Assembly: GCF_036226365.1 (NCBI RefSeq)
Contig: NZ_CP108462.1
Location: forward strand, 8,662,001 to 8,726,000
Reading direction: 5' to 3'
DNA length: 64,000 nucleotides
From: Streptomyces sp. NBC_01262
GTDB lineage: Bacteria > Actinomycetota > Actinomycetes > Streptomycetales > Streptomycetaceae
Shown: in pieces, positions 17,411-26,168 of the stretch
Numbering within the stretch: the first letter of the stretch is position 1
How the letters are laid out: the number at the start of each line of letters is the position of its first letter
Made by a program: the position numbers and the translations under genes
The notes under the pieces: model-generated
Database searches by the model: none
What the model saw: only the letters and a program-made list of their open reading frames with translations
What the model was told of the DNA's origin: nothing

Positions 17411-18190
17411 GTGAAGATCGCGCTGCTGGACTCCGGAATCGGCCTCCTCGCGGCAGCGGCCGCACTACGTGGCCTGCGCCCCGACGCCGACCTGGTGCTC
17501 TCCTCGAACCCGGACGGCATGCCGTGGTCCGCGCACACCCCGCAGGACCTCACCGAACGGGCGCTGGCATGCGCCCGCGCGGCGGCCGCACACTGGCCGG
17601 ACGCACTGGTCGTCGCGTGCAACACGGCCTCGGTGCACTCCCTGGCGGCGCTGCGCGCCGAGCTCGAACCGGGGATCCCGGTGATCGGCACCGTGCCGGC
17701 GATCAAACCGGCGGCAGCGGCCGGCGGGCCCGTCGCGATCTGGGCGACGCCGGCGACGACGGGCAGCGAGTATCAGCGCGGCCTGATCGCCGAGTTCGCG
17801 CAGGGCGCGGAGGTCACCGAGGTGCCGTGCCCCGGCCTGGCGGACGCCGTCCAGTGGGCGGACGAGGCCGCGATCGAGGCCGCCGTCACCGCGGCGGCGG
17901 CGCTGACACCGCGCGATGTGAAGGCGGTCGTGCTCGGCTGCACGCACTACGAGCTGGTCGCGGACCGGATCCGCGAGGCCGTGCCGGTGCCCGGCGTCAG
18001 CCTCTACGGCTCGGCGGAGGCCGTCGCCGCACAGGCGCTGCGCAGGATCGGCGCGGATCCGATGCCGCAGGCCGCACCGACGGGGACGCTGACGGTGATC
18101 CTGAACGGCCGGGAGTCCGCGCTACCCGCGGAGGCGCTGGGATACGCGCAGGGCCGGGCACTGCGGGTGCCGGGCGTACCGGTGGCGTAG
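17411..18190 (+). CDS. Glutamate racemase-like (Asp/Glu racemase family) protein
   Basis: This 259-residue protein from GTG 17411 carries the family markers: LLDSGIG at the start, ACNTAS with the first catalytic Cys near residue 76, and GCTHYE with the second near residue 177. Both cysteines are kept, so racemase activity is plausible. Streptomyces normally has a main MurI elsewhere; this copy sits alone beside a glycosyltransferase and may be a paralogue with another substrate. It starts 55 bases from the divergent GT2 gene. Confidence 0.75.
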   Translation: MKIALLDSGIGLLAAAAALRGLRPDADLVLSSNPDGMPWSAHTPQDLTERALACARAAAAHWPDALVVACNTASVHSLAALRAELEPGIPVIGTVPAIKPAAAAGGPVAIWATPATTGSEYQRGLIAEFAQGAEVTEVPCPGLADAVQWADEAAIEAAVTAAAALTPRDVKAVVLGCTHYELVADRIREAVPVPGVSLYGSAEAVAAQALRRIGADPMPQAAPTGTLTVILNGRESALPAEALGYAQGRALRVPGVPVA

Positions 18191-18265
18191 GACCGCCCCG
18201 ATGGCACGGCCAATGGCACCGTCCCTACTGCTGCCAATGAGGCCGTGGGCGGTTAGGCTGCGGAC

Positions 18266-18793
18266 ATGACGGACGCGCAGGGTGACGACGTGCGCACACC
18301 TCAGGTCTGGACGGGCCACGCCAGCAATCGCCTTCAGTGGCTGCTGGCGGCGGGGGGCGCGGCCTGCGTGGCGCTGGGCATCGAGCTGGCCGTGGACCCG
18401 GACTACGCCTCGGGGCTGGCGCCCCTGGTGATGTCGGTCGTGGGATGCATCACGGTCGGGCTGCTGGTGATCTTCGGGACGATCGCGTTCACCCACGTAC
18501 GGGTGCGGGTGGACCACGACGCGGTCGAGGTGCGCTGCGGTCACATGGGCGTCCCCCGCCGCCGCATTCCGCTGGACCAGGTGAGCGGCGCGCACTTCGC
18601 GCCGCTCGTGAGCCCCAAGGGCTGGGGCGGCTGGGGCTACCGGTGGCGGCCGGAGCAGGGCACCGCGGTCGTGGTGCGCCGTGGCCCGGGCCTGGTGGTC
18701 GACCTGGGCAACGGACGCCACTTCACGGTGACGGTGGACGACGCGGAGGGCGCGGTGAAGGCCATCCGCGCGTCCCTGAAACTGCGCGCCTAG
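18266..18793 (+). CDS. Conserved two-pass membrane protein with PH-like domain
   Basis: This 175-residue protein has membrane segments at about 26-45 and 53-75, then a beta-rich C-terminal domain (VRVDHDAVEVRCG, then VVVRRGPGLVVDLGNGRHF) resembling bacterial PH domains. The function is unknown. A TAGGCT box ends 6 bases before the ATG, which points to a leaderless transcript. The end overlaps the convergent yicI gene by 4 bases. Confidence 0.75.
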   Translation: MTDAQGDDVRTPQVWTGHASNRLQWLLAAGGAACVALGIELAVDPDYASGLAPLVMSVVGCITVGLLVIFGTIAFTHVRVRVDHDAVEVRCGHMGVPRRRIPLDQVSGAHFAPLVSPKGWGGWGYRWRPEQGTAVVVRRGPGLVVDLGNGRHFTVTVDDAEGAVKAIRASLKLRA

Positions 18794-21048
18794 CCCGTCA
18801 CGACCCGCACCGCTTCGTCCGCGCCGATGAGCTGGACCTGCCAGGGCTTCGTGGTGCCCTCGCCCTCGGCCTCGACCCGTACGACATCGCCGGTCCGCGT
18901 CGTACGGAAGACGGCCGCGATGCCGCCGTCCGGCGACGGGATGGCGGTGAGGACCTCGGCGCCGTCGGCGGGAGCGTAGACCCGCAGGGTGATGCCGTCC
19001 GCCCAGTCGTACTCGGGGCCCTCGTCGGACGCGCCGAAGGGGATCACGGAGCCGGGGCGGGCCAGCAGCGGGAGGCTGTCGAAGCCATGGGTCTCGCGGT
19101 GCCAGCGGGGGCCGGTGACGGGCTCGCCGGTGAGGAGATGGGTCCAGGTGCCCTCGGGGACGTAGTACTCGACGGTGCCGTCCTCGCTGAGGACAGGGGC
19201 GACGAGGAGGTCGTCGCCGAGCATGTACTGGCGGTCGAGCTGGTGGCAGGCGGGGTCGTCGGGGAACTCCAGGACCATGGCGCGCATGACGGGAGTGCCG
19301 TGGTCACGGGCCTGGAGGGCGGCGCGGTAGAGGTAGGGGACCAGGCGGTGCTTGAGGCGGGTGAAGTCGCGGGTGACGGCGACCGCCTCGTCGCCGTAGT
19401 CCCACGGCACGCGGTAGGACTTGCTGCCGTGCAGGCGGCTGTGCGAGGACAGCAGCCCGAACTGCACCCAGCGCTTGAAGACGGCCGGTGTCGGCGTCCC
19501 CTCGAAGCCGCCGATGTCGTGGCTCCAGAAGCCGAAGCCGGACAGGCCCAGCGACAGCCCGCCGCGCAGCGACTCGGCCATCGCGCCGAAGGTCGACTCG
19601 CAGTCGCCGCCCCAGTGGACGGGGAACTGCTGCCCGCCGCTGGTCGCCGAGCGGGCGAACAGCACGGCCTCGCCCTCGCCGCGCTCCTCCCTCAGCAGGT
19701 CGAACACGACCTGGTTGTAGACCTGCGCGTAGTAGTTGTGCATCCGCTCCGGGTCCGAGCCGTCGTGCCAGGCGACATCGACCGGGACGCGCTCGCCGAA
19801 GTCCGTCTTGAAGCAGTCCACGCCCTGGCGCAGCAGCGTCCGCAGCTTGCCGGTGTACCAGTCGCGGGCGGCGGGGTTGGTGAAGTCGACCAGCGCCATG
19901 CCGGGCTGCCACAGGTCCCACTGCCAGACGTCGCCGTTGGGCCGCTTCAGCAGATAGCCCTCGCGCATGCCCTCGGCGAACAGTGGTGACTTCTGGGCGA
20001 TGTACGGATTGATCCAGGCGCAGATGCGCAGGCCCTGCTCCTTCAGCCGGGCCAGCATGCCCTCGGGGTCGGGAAAGACCTCCGGGTCCCAGGTGAAGTC
20101 GCTCCACTGGTACTCGCGCATCCAGAAGCAGTCGAAGTGGAAGACGCTGAGCGGTATCTCACGGTCCGTCATGCCCTGGACGAAGCGGTTGACGGTCGCC
20201 TCGTCGTAGTCGGTGGTGAAGGACGTGGACAGCCACAGGCCGAAGGACCAGGCCGGCGGGAGCGCCGGGCGGCCGGTGAGGGCCGTGTAGCGGGAGAGGA
20301 TCTCCTTCGGCGTCGGACCGTGGATCACGAAGTATTCGAGGGACTGGTCCTCGACGCTGAACTGCACCTGGCCGACCGACTCGGTGCCGATCTCGTACGA
20401 GACCTTGCCGGGGTGGTTGACGAAGACCCCGTAGCCCCGGTTGGTGAGGTGGAACGGGATGTTCTTGTACGCCTGTTCGCTGCTGGTGCCGCCGTCCGCC
20501 TGCCAGATGTCCACGGTCTGGCCGTTCTTCACCAGCGGCGTGAAGCGCTCGCCCAGACCGTAGATCAGCTCGCCCACGCCGAGGGAGAGCTGGCCGGACA
20601 TGAAGTGCCGGCCCTCGGCGTCGGTCGCGAAGCCGGTGCCGCGCTCGCCGACCGAGGTGAGGGTTCGGCCCGCGGCGGTGAAGTCGAGCTGCCAGGGGGC
20701 GGCCACGTCCACCCGAAGGCTCAGCTCACCGGCCGTCAGCTCGACGACCGAGCCGTCCCGTACGGTCTTGCCGGAGCCGCCGTCCGGCTCCCGGGTGATC
20801 CCGAACTCCGGTCCGCGCTGGGCTTTTCCGCCGTGGTGGGTGTAGCGCACACCGATCACGCCCTCGGCGGGCGACCAGCACTCGATCGTCAGCAACGGGC
20901 TGTTGAGCGTGTCCCCGCGGTGCCGCACCTCCTTCACGGGCGCGTACAGCGTGATCCGGTCCTCCTCGACGGCGGCGTCGGCGACCGAAACCGCGTATGC
21001 GGCCGTGATCCCGGGCCGCATGAGCCAGTAGCCGTCGGTGAACTTCAT
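18790..21048 (-). CDS. yicI: Alpha-xylosidase, GH31 family
   Basis: This 752-residue GH31 enzyme removes alpha-xylosyl units from oligosaccharides such as xyloglucan fragments (isoprimeverose type). The catalytic nucleophile is Asp416 in DCFKTDFGER and the acid/base is Asp482 in HWGGDCEST; both fall at the numbers known for Escherichia coli YicI. The N-terminal beta domain and the C-terminal beta-sandwich are complete, and there is no signal peptide, so it acts in the cytoplasm on imported sugars. It is 57 bases behind the LacI regulator on the same strand, and the two probably form an operon. No sugar transporter adjoins. Confidence 0.92.
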   Translation of the reverse strand: MKFTDGYWLMRPGITAAYAVSVADAAVEEDRITLYAPVKEVRHRGDTLNSPLLTIECWSPAEGVIGVRYTHHGGKAQRGPEFGITREPDGGSGKTVRDGSVVELTAGELSLRVDVAAPWQLDFTAAGRTLTSVGERGTGFATDAEGRHFMSGQLSLGVGELIYGLGERFTPLVKNGQTVDIWQADGGTSSEQAYKNIPFHLTNRGYGVFVNHPGKVSYEIGTESVGQVQFSVEDQSLEYFVIHGPTPKEILSRYTALTGRPALPPAWSFGLWLSTSFTTDYDEATVNRFVQGMTDREIPLSVFHFDCFWMREYQWSDFTWDPEVFPDPEGMLARLKEQGLRICAWINPYIAQKSPLFAEGMREGYLLKRPNGDVWQWDLWQPGMALVDFTNPAARDWYTGKLRTLLRQGVDCFKTDFGERVPVDVAWHDGSDPERMHNYYAQVYNQVVFDLLREERGEGEAVLFARSATSGGQQFPVHWGGDCESTFGAMAESLRGGLSLGLSGFGFWSHDIGGFEGTPTPAVFKRWVQFGLLSSHSRLHGSKSYRVPWDYGDEAVAVTRDFTRLKHRLVPYLYRAALQARDHGTPVMRAMVLEFPDDPACHQLDRQYMLGDDLLVAPVLSEDGTVEYYVPEGTWTHLLTGEPVTGPRWHRETHGFDSLPLLARPGSVIPFGASDEGPEYDWADGITLRVYAPADGAEVLTAIPSPDGGIAAVFRTTRTGDVVRVEAEGEGTTKPWQVQLIGADEAVRVVTG

Positions 21049-21105
21049 GGATGATCCTGCTTTCGTACGCGGTCGGAAGCGAAGCCTTGCGGTGGGGCTC
21101 AGGGC

Positions 21106-22128
21106 TCAGTCGGTGTTGCGGGGCCGGGGCGGGGCGACGCGCGGGCCCGGGGTGAGCACCGGGGCGATCAGGCGGTGCGCGGCGGGGACCTGGGCCTGCC
21201 CGGTGATCGACTCGACGGCCAGCCGGGTCACTTCGGCCGACATCTCGGAGACCGGCAGCTCGATACGCGGCAGATCGCGGCCGCCGACATCGTCGGGGAG
21301 ATTGCCCACCGCCATGACGGACAGATCCTCCGGGACCCGCAGCCCCTCGGCCGCGACCGCCGCCAGGATGTGCGGCAGCGCCGCCACATGCTGCACGATC
21401 AGCGCCGTGGGCGGCCGCTCCCCGGTCAGCAGGCCCTTGAGCCGCCGGGTGAGCACCGCCATGTCGCCGGTCGACTCGTGCACCCGCACCGCCGCCCCGG
21501 TCTCCGGCGCGGCCCGGCGGGCGCCGGCCACGCCGCGGATCGCGTAGCCGCGGCGCGCCTGGATCTCGTGCTCGGTCGTGGCCAGATACGCGATGTCCCG
21601 GTGGCCGCCCGCAGCCAGCTCGTGCACGGCCAGCGCGGCCGCCGCCTCCCAGTCCAGGTCCGTCCACGGCAGCACCGCGTCGTCCGCCGACCGGCCGAGC
21701 AGCGCGGCCGGGAAGCCGAGCTCGCGCATCGCGTCGATCCGCGGGTCCGCCATCTCCACGGCCATCAGGATCGCCCCGTCCGCCTGGCCGCTGCGGGCGA
21801 TCCGGCGCAGCCCCGGCACACCCTCCTGGTCGGTCATCAGCAGCACGTCGTAGCCGTGCGAGCGGGCCGCGTCGCTGATGTCGATCGCGAACCTGCCGTC
21901 CACCGCCCGGTAACCGCCCGCCGCGCGCGGCAGCGCCAGTGCCAGCACGTTGGTGCGGGTGCTGCGCAGCGTGCGCGCGCTCGCCCGGGGGTGGTACCCG
22001 AGGTCGTCGATCGCCTGCTGGACCGCCTTGCGGGTGTCCTCGGAGATCTTGCGGGAACCGCTCAGGACGTATGACACGGTGCTCGGCGCGACACCGGCGC
22101 GCCGGGCGACGTCCTTGATGGTGGTCAT
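21106..22128 (-). CDS. LacI family transcriptional regulator
   Basis: This 340-residue protein has the N-terminal LacI helix-turn-helix and hinge (TIKDVARRAGVAPSTVSYVL, then SARTLRS) and a periplasmic-binding-like sensor domain. It starts at ATG 22128. Tandem palindromes 23-45 bases upstream are its likely operators, giving autoregulation. As the first gene before yicI it presumably represses alpha-xyloside use, with a sugar as inducer; that role is inferred from position only. Confidence 0.9.
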   Translation of the reverse strand: MTTIKDVARRAGVAPSTVSYVLSGSRKISEDTRKAVQQAIDDLGYHPRASARTLRSTRTNVLALALPRAAGGYRAVDGRFAIDISDAARSHGYDVLLMTDQEGVPGLRRIARSGQADGAILMAVEMADPRIDAMRELGFPAALLGRSADDAVLPWTDLDWEAAAALAVHELAAGGHRDIAYLATTEHEIQARRGYAIRGVAGARRAAPETGAAVRVHESTGDMAVLTRRLKGLLTGERPPTALIVQHVAALPHILAAVAAEGLRVPEDLSVMAVGNLPDDVGGRDLPRIELPVSEMSAEVTRLAVESITGQAQVPAAHRLIAPVLTPGPRVAPPRPRNTD

Positions 22129-22150
22129 GCGGCTGCGGCTCCCTTGCGTC

Positions 22151-22173
22151 GAATCGATTCGTCGAATCGATTC
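22151..22173. promoter_or_regulatory. Tandem LacI-type operators
   Basis: GAATCGATTC, a perfect 10-bp palindrome, occurs twice at 22151-22160 and 22164-22173. The centres are 13 bases apart. The pair lies between the LacI regulator start and the next gene end, where an autoregulatory operator is expected. Confidence 0.75.
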
Positions 22174-22213
22174 ACCAATGCTAGGCCGCGACCTGGAGGC
22201 GAGGCAAGGGGTC

Positions 22214-23305
22214 CTACGTGCGGTCCGGCGCCCGGTCCGGATCGTCGGCGAAGGGGCGCGCGGTGGCGAGCCCGGCGAGGAGGCCGGCGGTCGCGGTGAC
22301 GGCGGCATAACTGAGGACATGGTCGACGCAGGCCTGCATGGCGAGGCCGGTGAGAGCGGCGCCGGCGGTGAGGACGACGGGGGTCGGGCGGACCGAGCGG
22401 TGCAGGGCCAGCAGGACCCACGCGTAGGACGCGGCCAGCAGCGCGACGCCGGGGACGCCCTCCTCGGCGGCCAACTGGAAGGGCGCGGACCGCGGCTCCG
22501 CGGCATCCGTGGCCGCCGTGCTCAGGGCCGCGGCGGTGACGGACGGCTCGGCCTGGCCCTCCTCCCCCTGACTGACCTCGGCGAACTGCCCCGACCCGAT
22601 CCCGCGCACCGGATGCCGCCCCGCCAGGTCCACCGCCTCCCGCCACACCGCGACCCGGCCCGGCGTCAACTGCCCCGTCAGCGAGGCCGACAGCCCGGCC
22701 GGCAGCGCGTCCACCGCCACCGCGTACGTACTCCCCGCCGCCAGCGCCGTGGCCAGCGCCAGCCCGGTCAGGCCCAGCAGCCGGGACGTACGGTCGGCGG
22801 CCAGCGAGCACAGCACGACGCCCACCGACGCGGCGAAACCGGCCGCCGAGCCGATGACCAGGGCAAGCACCGCCGCCGTCACCCCCAGCAGCCGCAGCCC
22901 CGTACGCAGCGGTCGGGACCTGGCCGACCAGGCCGCGCAGCAGGCCGCACCCGTGGCCAGGACCAGCAGCGCGGCATCGGCGTTGGCATATCCGAGCGGC
23001 GGCGTGCGCCGGCCCGGCAGCGCGACGGTCAGCGCGACCACCGCGAGCGCGGTCAGCGCCGGGGCGGCCACCGGCAGCAGCGCACCGCCGATCCGGCCCG
23101 CCGCGTAGCCCGCCGCCACCGCCAGCACCGCCAGCAGCACCCCTTCCGGCCGCGCGGGGCGGCCCGTGGCCGCGATCAGCGCCCACCCGGCCGAGCACGC
23201 CAGCACCACGGCGCCCAGCACGTCCGTCACCACGTCGCGGCCCCGCGCTGCGGCTCCGCCACCGTTGTCGGCGTCCGGGATCGCGCCGTCCGTTCTCGTG
23301 TCCAT
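22214..23305 (-). CDS. O-antigen ligase/polymerase-like multi-pass membrane protein
   Basis: This 363-residue protein from ATG 23305 has about ten membrane segments. Between them is a loop with RVAVWREAVDLAGRHPVRG followed by GIGSGQF, the Wzy_C pattern seen in O-antigen ligases and polymerases. Such proteins join or polymerise lipid-linked saccharides on the outer face of the membrane. In an actinomycete without O-antigen it may act on an exopolysaccharide or teichoic-type polymer. No polysaccharide cluster adjoins. Confidence 0.72.
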   Translation of the reverse strand: MDTRTDGAIPDADNGGGAAARGRDVVTDVLGAVVLACSAGWALIAATGRPARPEGVLLAVLAVAAGYAAGRIGGALLPVAAPALTALAVVALTVALPGRRTPPLGYANADAALLVLATGAACCAAWSARSRPLRTGLRLLGVTAAVLALVIGSAAGFAASVGVVLCSLAADRTSRLLGLTGLALATALAAGSTYAVAVDALPAGLSASLTGQLTPGRVAVWREAVDLAGRHPVRGIGSGQFAEVSQGEEGQAEPSVTAAALSTAATDAAEPRSAPFQLAAEEGVPGVALLAASYAWVLLALHRSVRPTPVVLTAGAALTGLAMQACVDHVLSYAAVTATAGLLAGLATARPFADDPDRAPDRT

Positions 23306-23533
23306 CCCCCGCAACCCCCTGACGAGCCACCCGCGCTCGACGGGGCCGCCGTCGGCGTCGCCGGGTCCCGGCCCACGGTAACCGCTGTTGCGGCCCGTTG
23401 TCCCTCGCGATGCGTGGTCCGCCCCGGGCCCATGATGAAAGGGGGGTTCCCCCGCCCCGCCCCTTCCCGGAACCGGGCTCTGCCCGGACCCGCCGGGGGC
23501 AAGCCCCCGGGCCCCCGAACGCCCTGCGGGCGT

Positions 23534-23802
23534 GTCCTCAAACGCCGGACGGGCTGAAACTTGCCGTCCCGGCCGGGAGGGGACATGCCGGGGTTCTCCC
23601 GCAGCGCGACGAGCGAGGATCCCGGGCACAAAATCGGCCGACCAGAGTCGCGAGCGCCGAGGAGAGATCCCCGGTGGTGGCCCCGACCCCCAGGCCAACC
23701 CAGCCCGTCCGGCGATTGAGGACGGAACCGCCAACCATGGCAGGCGGCACCGCAACGGCACCGGCGCAGCCGCGCGGCGCTTGAGGACGGAACCGCCAAC
23801 CA
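23534..23802. repeat. Three copies of a dispersed Streptomyces intergenic repeat
   Basis: The 537-base gap 23306-23842 has no gene. Copy 1 (23534-23557, minus sense) and copy 2 (23701-23723) share CCGTCCGGCGNTTGAGGAC in opposite orientation. Copies 2 and 3 share GGCG[AC]TTGAGGACGGAACC plus GCCAACCA at 23711-23737 and 23776-23802. A GC-rich run with complementary arms (23420-23520) precedes them. Elements of this kind recur between genes in Streptomyces; their role is unknown. Confidence 0.6.
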
Positions 23803-23842
23803 CGACCGACGGCAACGCAACCGCACCGCTACCCTCGGCCGT

Positions 23843-24343
23843 ATGCCGACGCCTGAATTCATCCGTGAGCTGCGCGAGAAGGTGGGACACAGCGAGCTGT
23901 TCCTGCCCGGGGTGACAGCGGTCGTGTTCGACGACGAGGGGCGGGTGTTGCTGAACCTGCGCTCGGATACGGGCCGTTGGGCGCTGATCGCGGGCATCGT
24001 GGAGCCGGGGGAGCAGCCGGCGGAGACGGCGGTGCGCGAGGCGCTGGAGGAGACGGGGGTGAGGGCGGTCGCGGAGCGCGTGGTGCTGGTGCAGACGACG
24101 CGAATGGTGACGTACCCGAACGGGGACAAGGCGCAGTTCTTCGACATCACCATCCGGTGCCGGTCGGTCGGGGGCGAGGCGCGGGTCGCGGACGACGAGT
24201 CGCTGGAGGTCGGGTGGTTCGCGCTGGACGCGCTGCCGGATCTGAACGACCGCCATTTGTTCTGCATCAAGCAGGCGCTGACGGACGACCCGACCTGGTT
24301 CGAGCCGGCGGGACCGCCGCCGGCAGCCACGACGGCTACTTGA
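23843..24343 (+). CDS. Nudix hydrolase
   Basis: This 166-residue protein holds a complete Nudix box at about residues 52-74 (GIVEPGEQPAETAV, then REALEETGV), which binds the metal and cleaves a nucleoside diphosphate linked to another moiety. A typical beta strand precedes it (GVTAVVFDDEGRVLLNLRS). The substrate cannot be read from the sequence. A TACCCT box at 23830-23835 lies 7 bases before the ATG and suggests a leaderless message. The end overlaps a convergent membrane gene by 8 bases. Confidence 0.9.
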   Translation: MPTPEFIRELREKVGHSELFLPGVTAVVFDDEGRVLLNLRSDTGRWALIAGIVEPGEQPAETAVREALEETGVRAVAERVVLVQTTRMVTYPNGDKAQFFDITIRCRSVGGEARVADDESLEVGWFALDALPDLNDRHLFCIKQALTDDPTWFEPAGPPPAATTAT

Positions 24344-24845
24344 TCAGGGCGTTCACGGTCGCGATGAAGAGCCCGATGGCCATGTCGACCCCGCCGACCC
24401 GGCAGGCGGCGGGCCAGCTTCGGTGGCCGATGGTACGGGCGGCCCAGAGGCCCCAGCAGAAGAGGGCGAGGGTGTTGAAGGCCAGCGAGGCGGTGGCGGC
24501 GGTGGCCTCGGGCCACCAGCCGGCGTAGGCGGCCAGGAGCATGAGGACGGTCGGCATCGCGGCGGTGGGCAGGGCCCATTCGGCGAGTACGGACCGCACC
24601 GCGATGGCCGCCATGCCCTTGCCGCCCTCGGGCGGGGGCTGGGCGATGGCGCGGGCGTAGCCGTGGGCGGCGGCGGAGGCGAGGGCGGTGAGGAGCACCC
24701 AGAGGGCGTCGTAGCCGGGGTCGGGGGCGCCGCTCTGCTCGTCGAGCGCCGCGGCGAGGGCGCAGGCCAGCACGGAACCGTAGACGCCGCCGAAGATCAG
24801 CGACTCCGACGGGACGTACCGCCGGATCCGGTGGGGCATCGTCAC
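24336..24845 (-). CDS. Conserved integral membrane protein, unknown function
   Basis: This 169-residue protein has four hydrophobic segments (about 17-36, 47-65, 85-110 and 118-137) with a final amphipathic region. The conserved start MPHRIRRYVPSESLIFGGVYGS is a cytoplasmic lead into the first helix. I recognise no named family. Confidence 0.65.
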   Translation of the reverse strand: MTMPHRIRRYVPSESLIFGGVYGSVLACALAAALDEQSGAPDPGYDALWVLLTALASAAAHGYARAIAQPPPEGGKGMAAIAVRSVLAEWALPTAAMPTVLMLLAAYAGWWPEATAATASLAFNTLALFCWGLWAARTIGHRSWPAACRVGGVDMAIGLFIATVNALIK

Positions 24846-24923
24846 CCGTCAAGGTCTAGCAGTACGGTCGCGCGGCGGCACGCGTCCGTACGCCGCCACG
24901 CGACGGGTTAGCCTGATCGGACA

Positions 24924-26111
24924 ATGAATCGTTTGACGACGTCAACGGGCGACTTCGACCTCACCCGCTTTCCCGAGGACCCCCGCGACAGCCTTCGCGC
25001 CTGGGATGCGGCCGACGAGTACCTGCTGCGGCACGTGGCCGCCGGGGGAGAGGACATCTCCGGCGACGGCAACGGCATCGGCATCGGCAACGGCACCCTG
25101 GCCGTGGTCGGTGACCGCTGGGGCGCCCTGGTCACCGCGCTCGCGGGGCCGCACCGCACCGTACAGATCACTGACTCCTACCTCGCGCAGGAGGCGACCC
25201 GGGCCAATCTGCGGCGGGCCGGGATCGAGCCGGACGCGGTGCGGCTGCTGTCGACCAGGGACACCCCGCCGGAGCGGATCGACGTGCTGCTGGTCCGCGT
25301 ACCCAAGAGCCTCGCGCTGCTGGAGGACCAGCTCCACCGCCTCGCGCCCGGGGTGCATGCGGGCACGGTGGTGATCGGCGCCGGCATGGTCAAGGAGATC
25401 CACACCTCCACCCTGAAGCTGTTCGAACGCATCATCGGGCCCACCCGCACCTCCCTGGCCGAGAAGAAGGCCCGGCTGATCTTCTCCACACCGGATCAGC
25501 GCCTGGCCAGGGCCGCCAGCCCCTGGCCGCGCGACTACGCGCTGCCCGCCGACGTCGGGCCGGCCTCCGGGCTGACGGTCACCAACCACGCCGGGATCTT
25601 CTGCGCCGAGCGCCTCGACATCGGCACCAGGTTCTTCCTGCGCAATCTGCCGCGCCGCCAAGGCCCCGAACGGGTCGTGGACCTGGGTTGCGGCAACGGC
25701 GTGGTCGGCACCGCGGCCGCGGTGGCCAATCCCGGGGCCGAGGTGCTGTTCACCGACGAGTCGTACCAGGCGGTCGCCTCGGCGGAGGCCACCTTCCGTA
25801 CGAACGCCGGCGCGGCAGCCAAGGCCGAGTTCCGGGTGGGCGACGGGCTGGCGGGCGTCCCCGACGGGTCGGTGGACCTGGTGCTGAACAATCCGCCGTT
25901 CCACACCCACCAGGCGACGTCGGACGCGACGGCCTGGCGGATGTTCACCGGAGCGCGCGACGCGCTGCGCCCCGGTGGTGAGCTGTGGGTGATCGGCAAC
26001 CGGCACCTCGGGTACCACCTGAAGCTGCGCAGGCTCTTCGGCGGCTGCGAGATCATGGCCAGCGATCCGAAGTTCGTCGTCCTGCGAGCTGTCAAGAACC
26101 GACATCCCTGA
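24924..26111 (+). CDS. RlmG/RsmC-type rRNA guanine-N2 methyltransferase
   Basis: This 395-residue protein has the two-domain layout of RlmG and RsmC, with a degenerate N-terminal methyltransferase fold and an active C-terminal one. Motif I is VVDLGCGNGVVG near residue 252, the acidic residue of motif II follows in VLFTDES, and the catalytic NPPFH lies near residue 321. NPPF-type enzymes methylate the exocyclic N2 of guanine in rRNA. Which rRNA position is not certain; G1835 of 23S is the RlmG target in Escherichia coli. A TAGCCT box lies just ahead of the ATG. Confidence 0.82.
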   Translation: MNRLTTSTGDFDLTRFPEDPRDSLRAWDAADEYLLRHVAAGGEDISGDGNGIGIGNGTLAVVGDRWGALVTALAGPHRTVQITDSYLAQEATRANLRRAGIEPDAVRLLSTRDTPPERIDVLLVRVPKSLALLEDQLHRLAPGVHAGTVVIGAGMVKEIHTSTLKLFERIIGPTRTSLAEKKARLIFSTPDQRLARAASPWPRDYALPADVGPASGLTVTNHAGIFCAERLDIGTRFFLRNLPRRQGPERVVDLGCGNGVVGTAAAVANPGAEVLFTDESYQAVASAEATFRTNAGAAAKAEFRVGDGLAGVPDGSVDLVLNNPPFHTHQATSDATAWRMFTGARDALRPGGELWVIGNRHLGYHLKLRRLFGGCEIMASDPKFVVLRAVKNRHP

Positions 26112-26168
26112 CAGAGTGGGGAGAATCAGGAGCGAGGGGACGGCACCAGAGGGACGGAGCGGTCGGCC

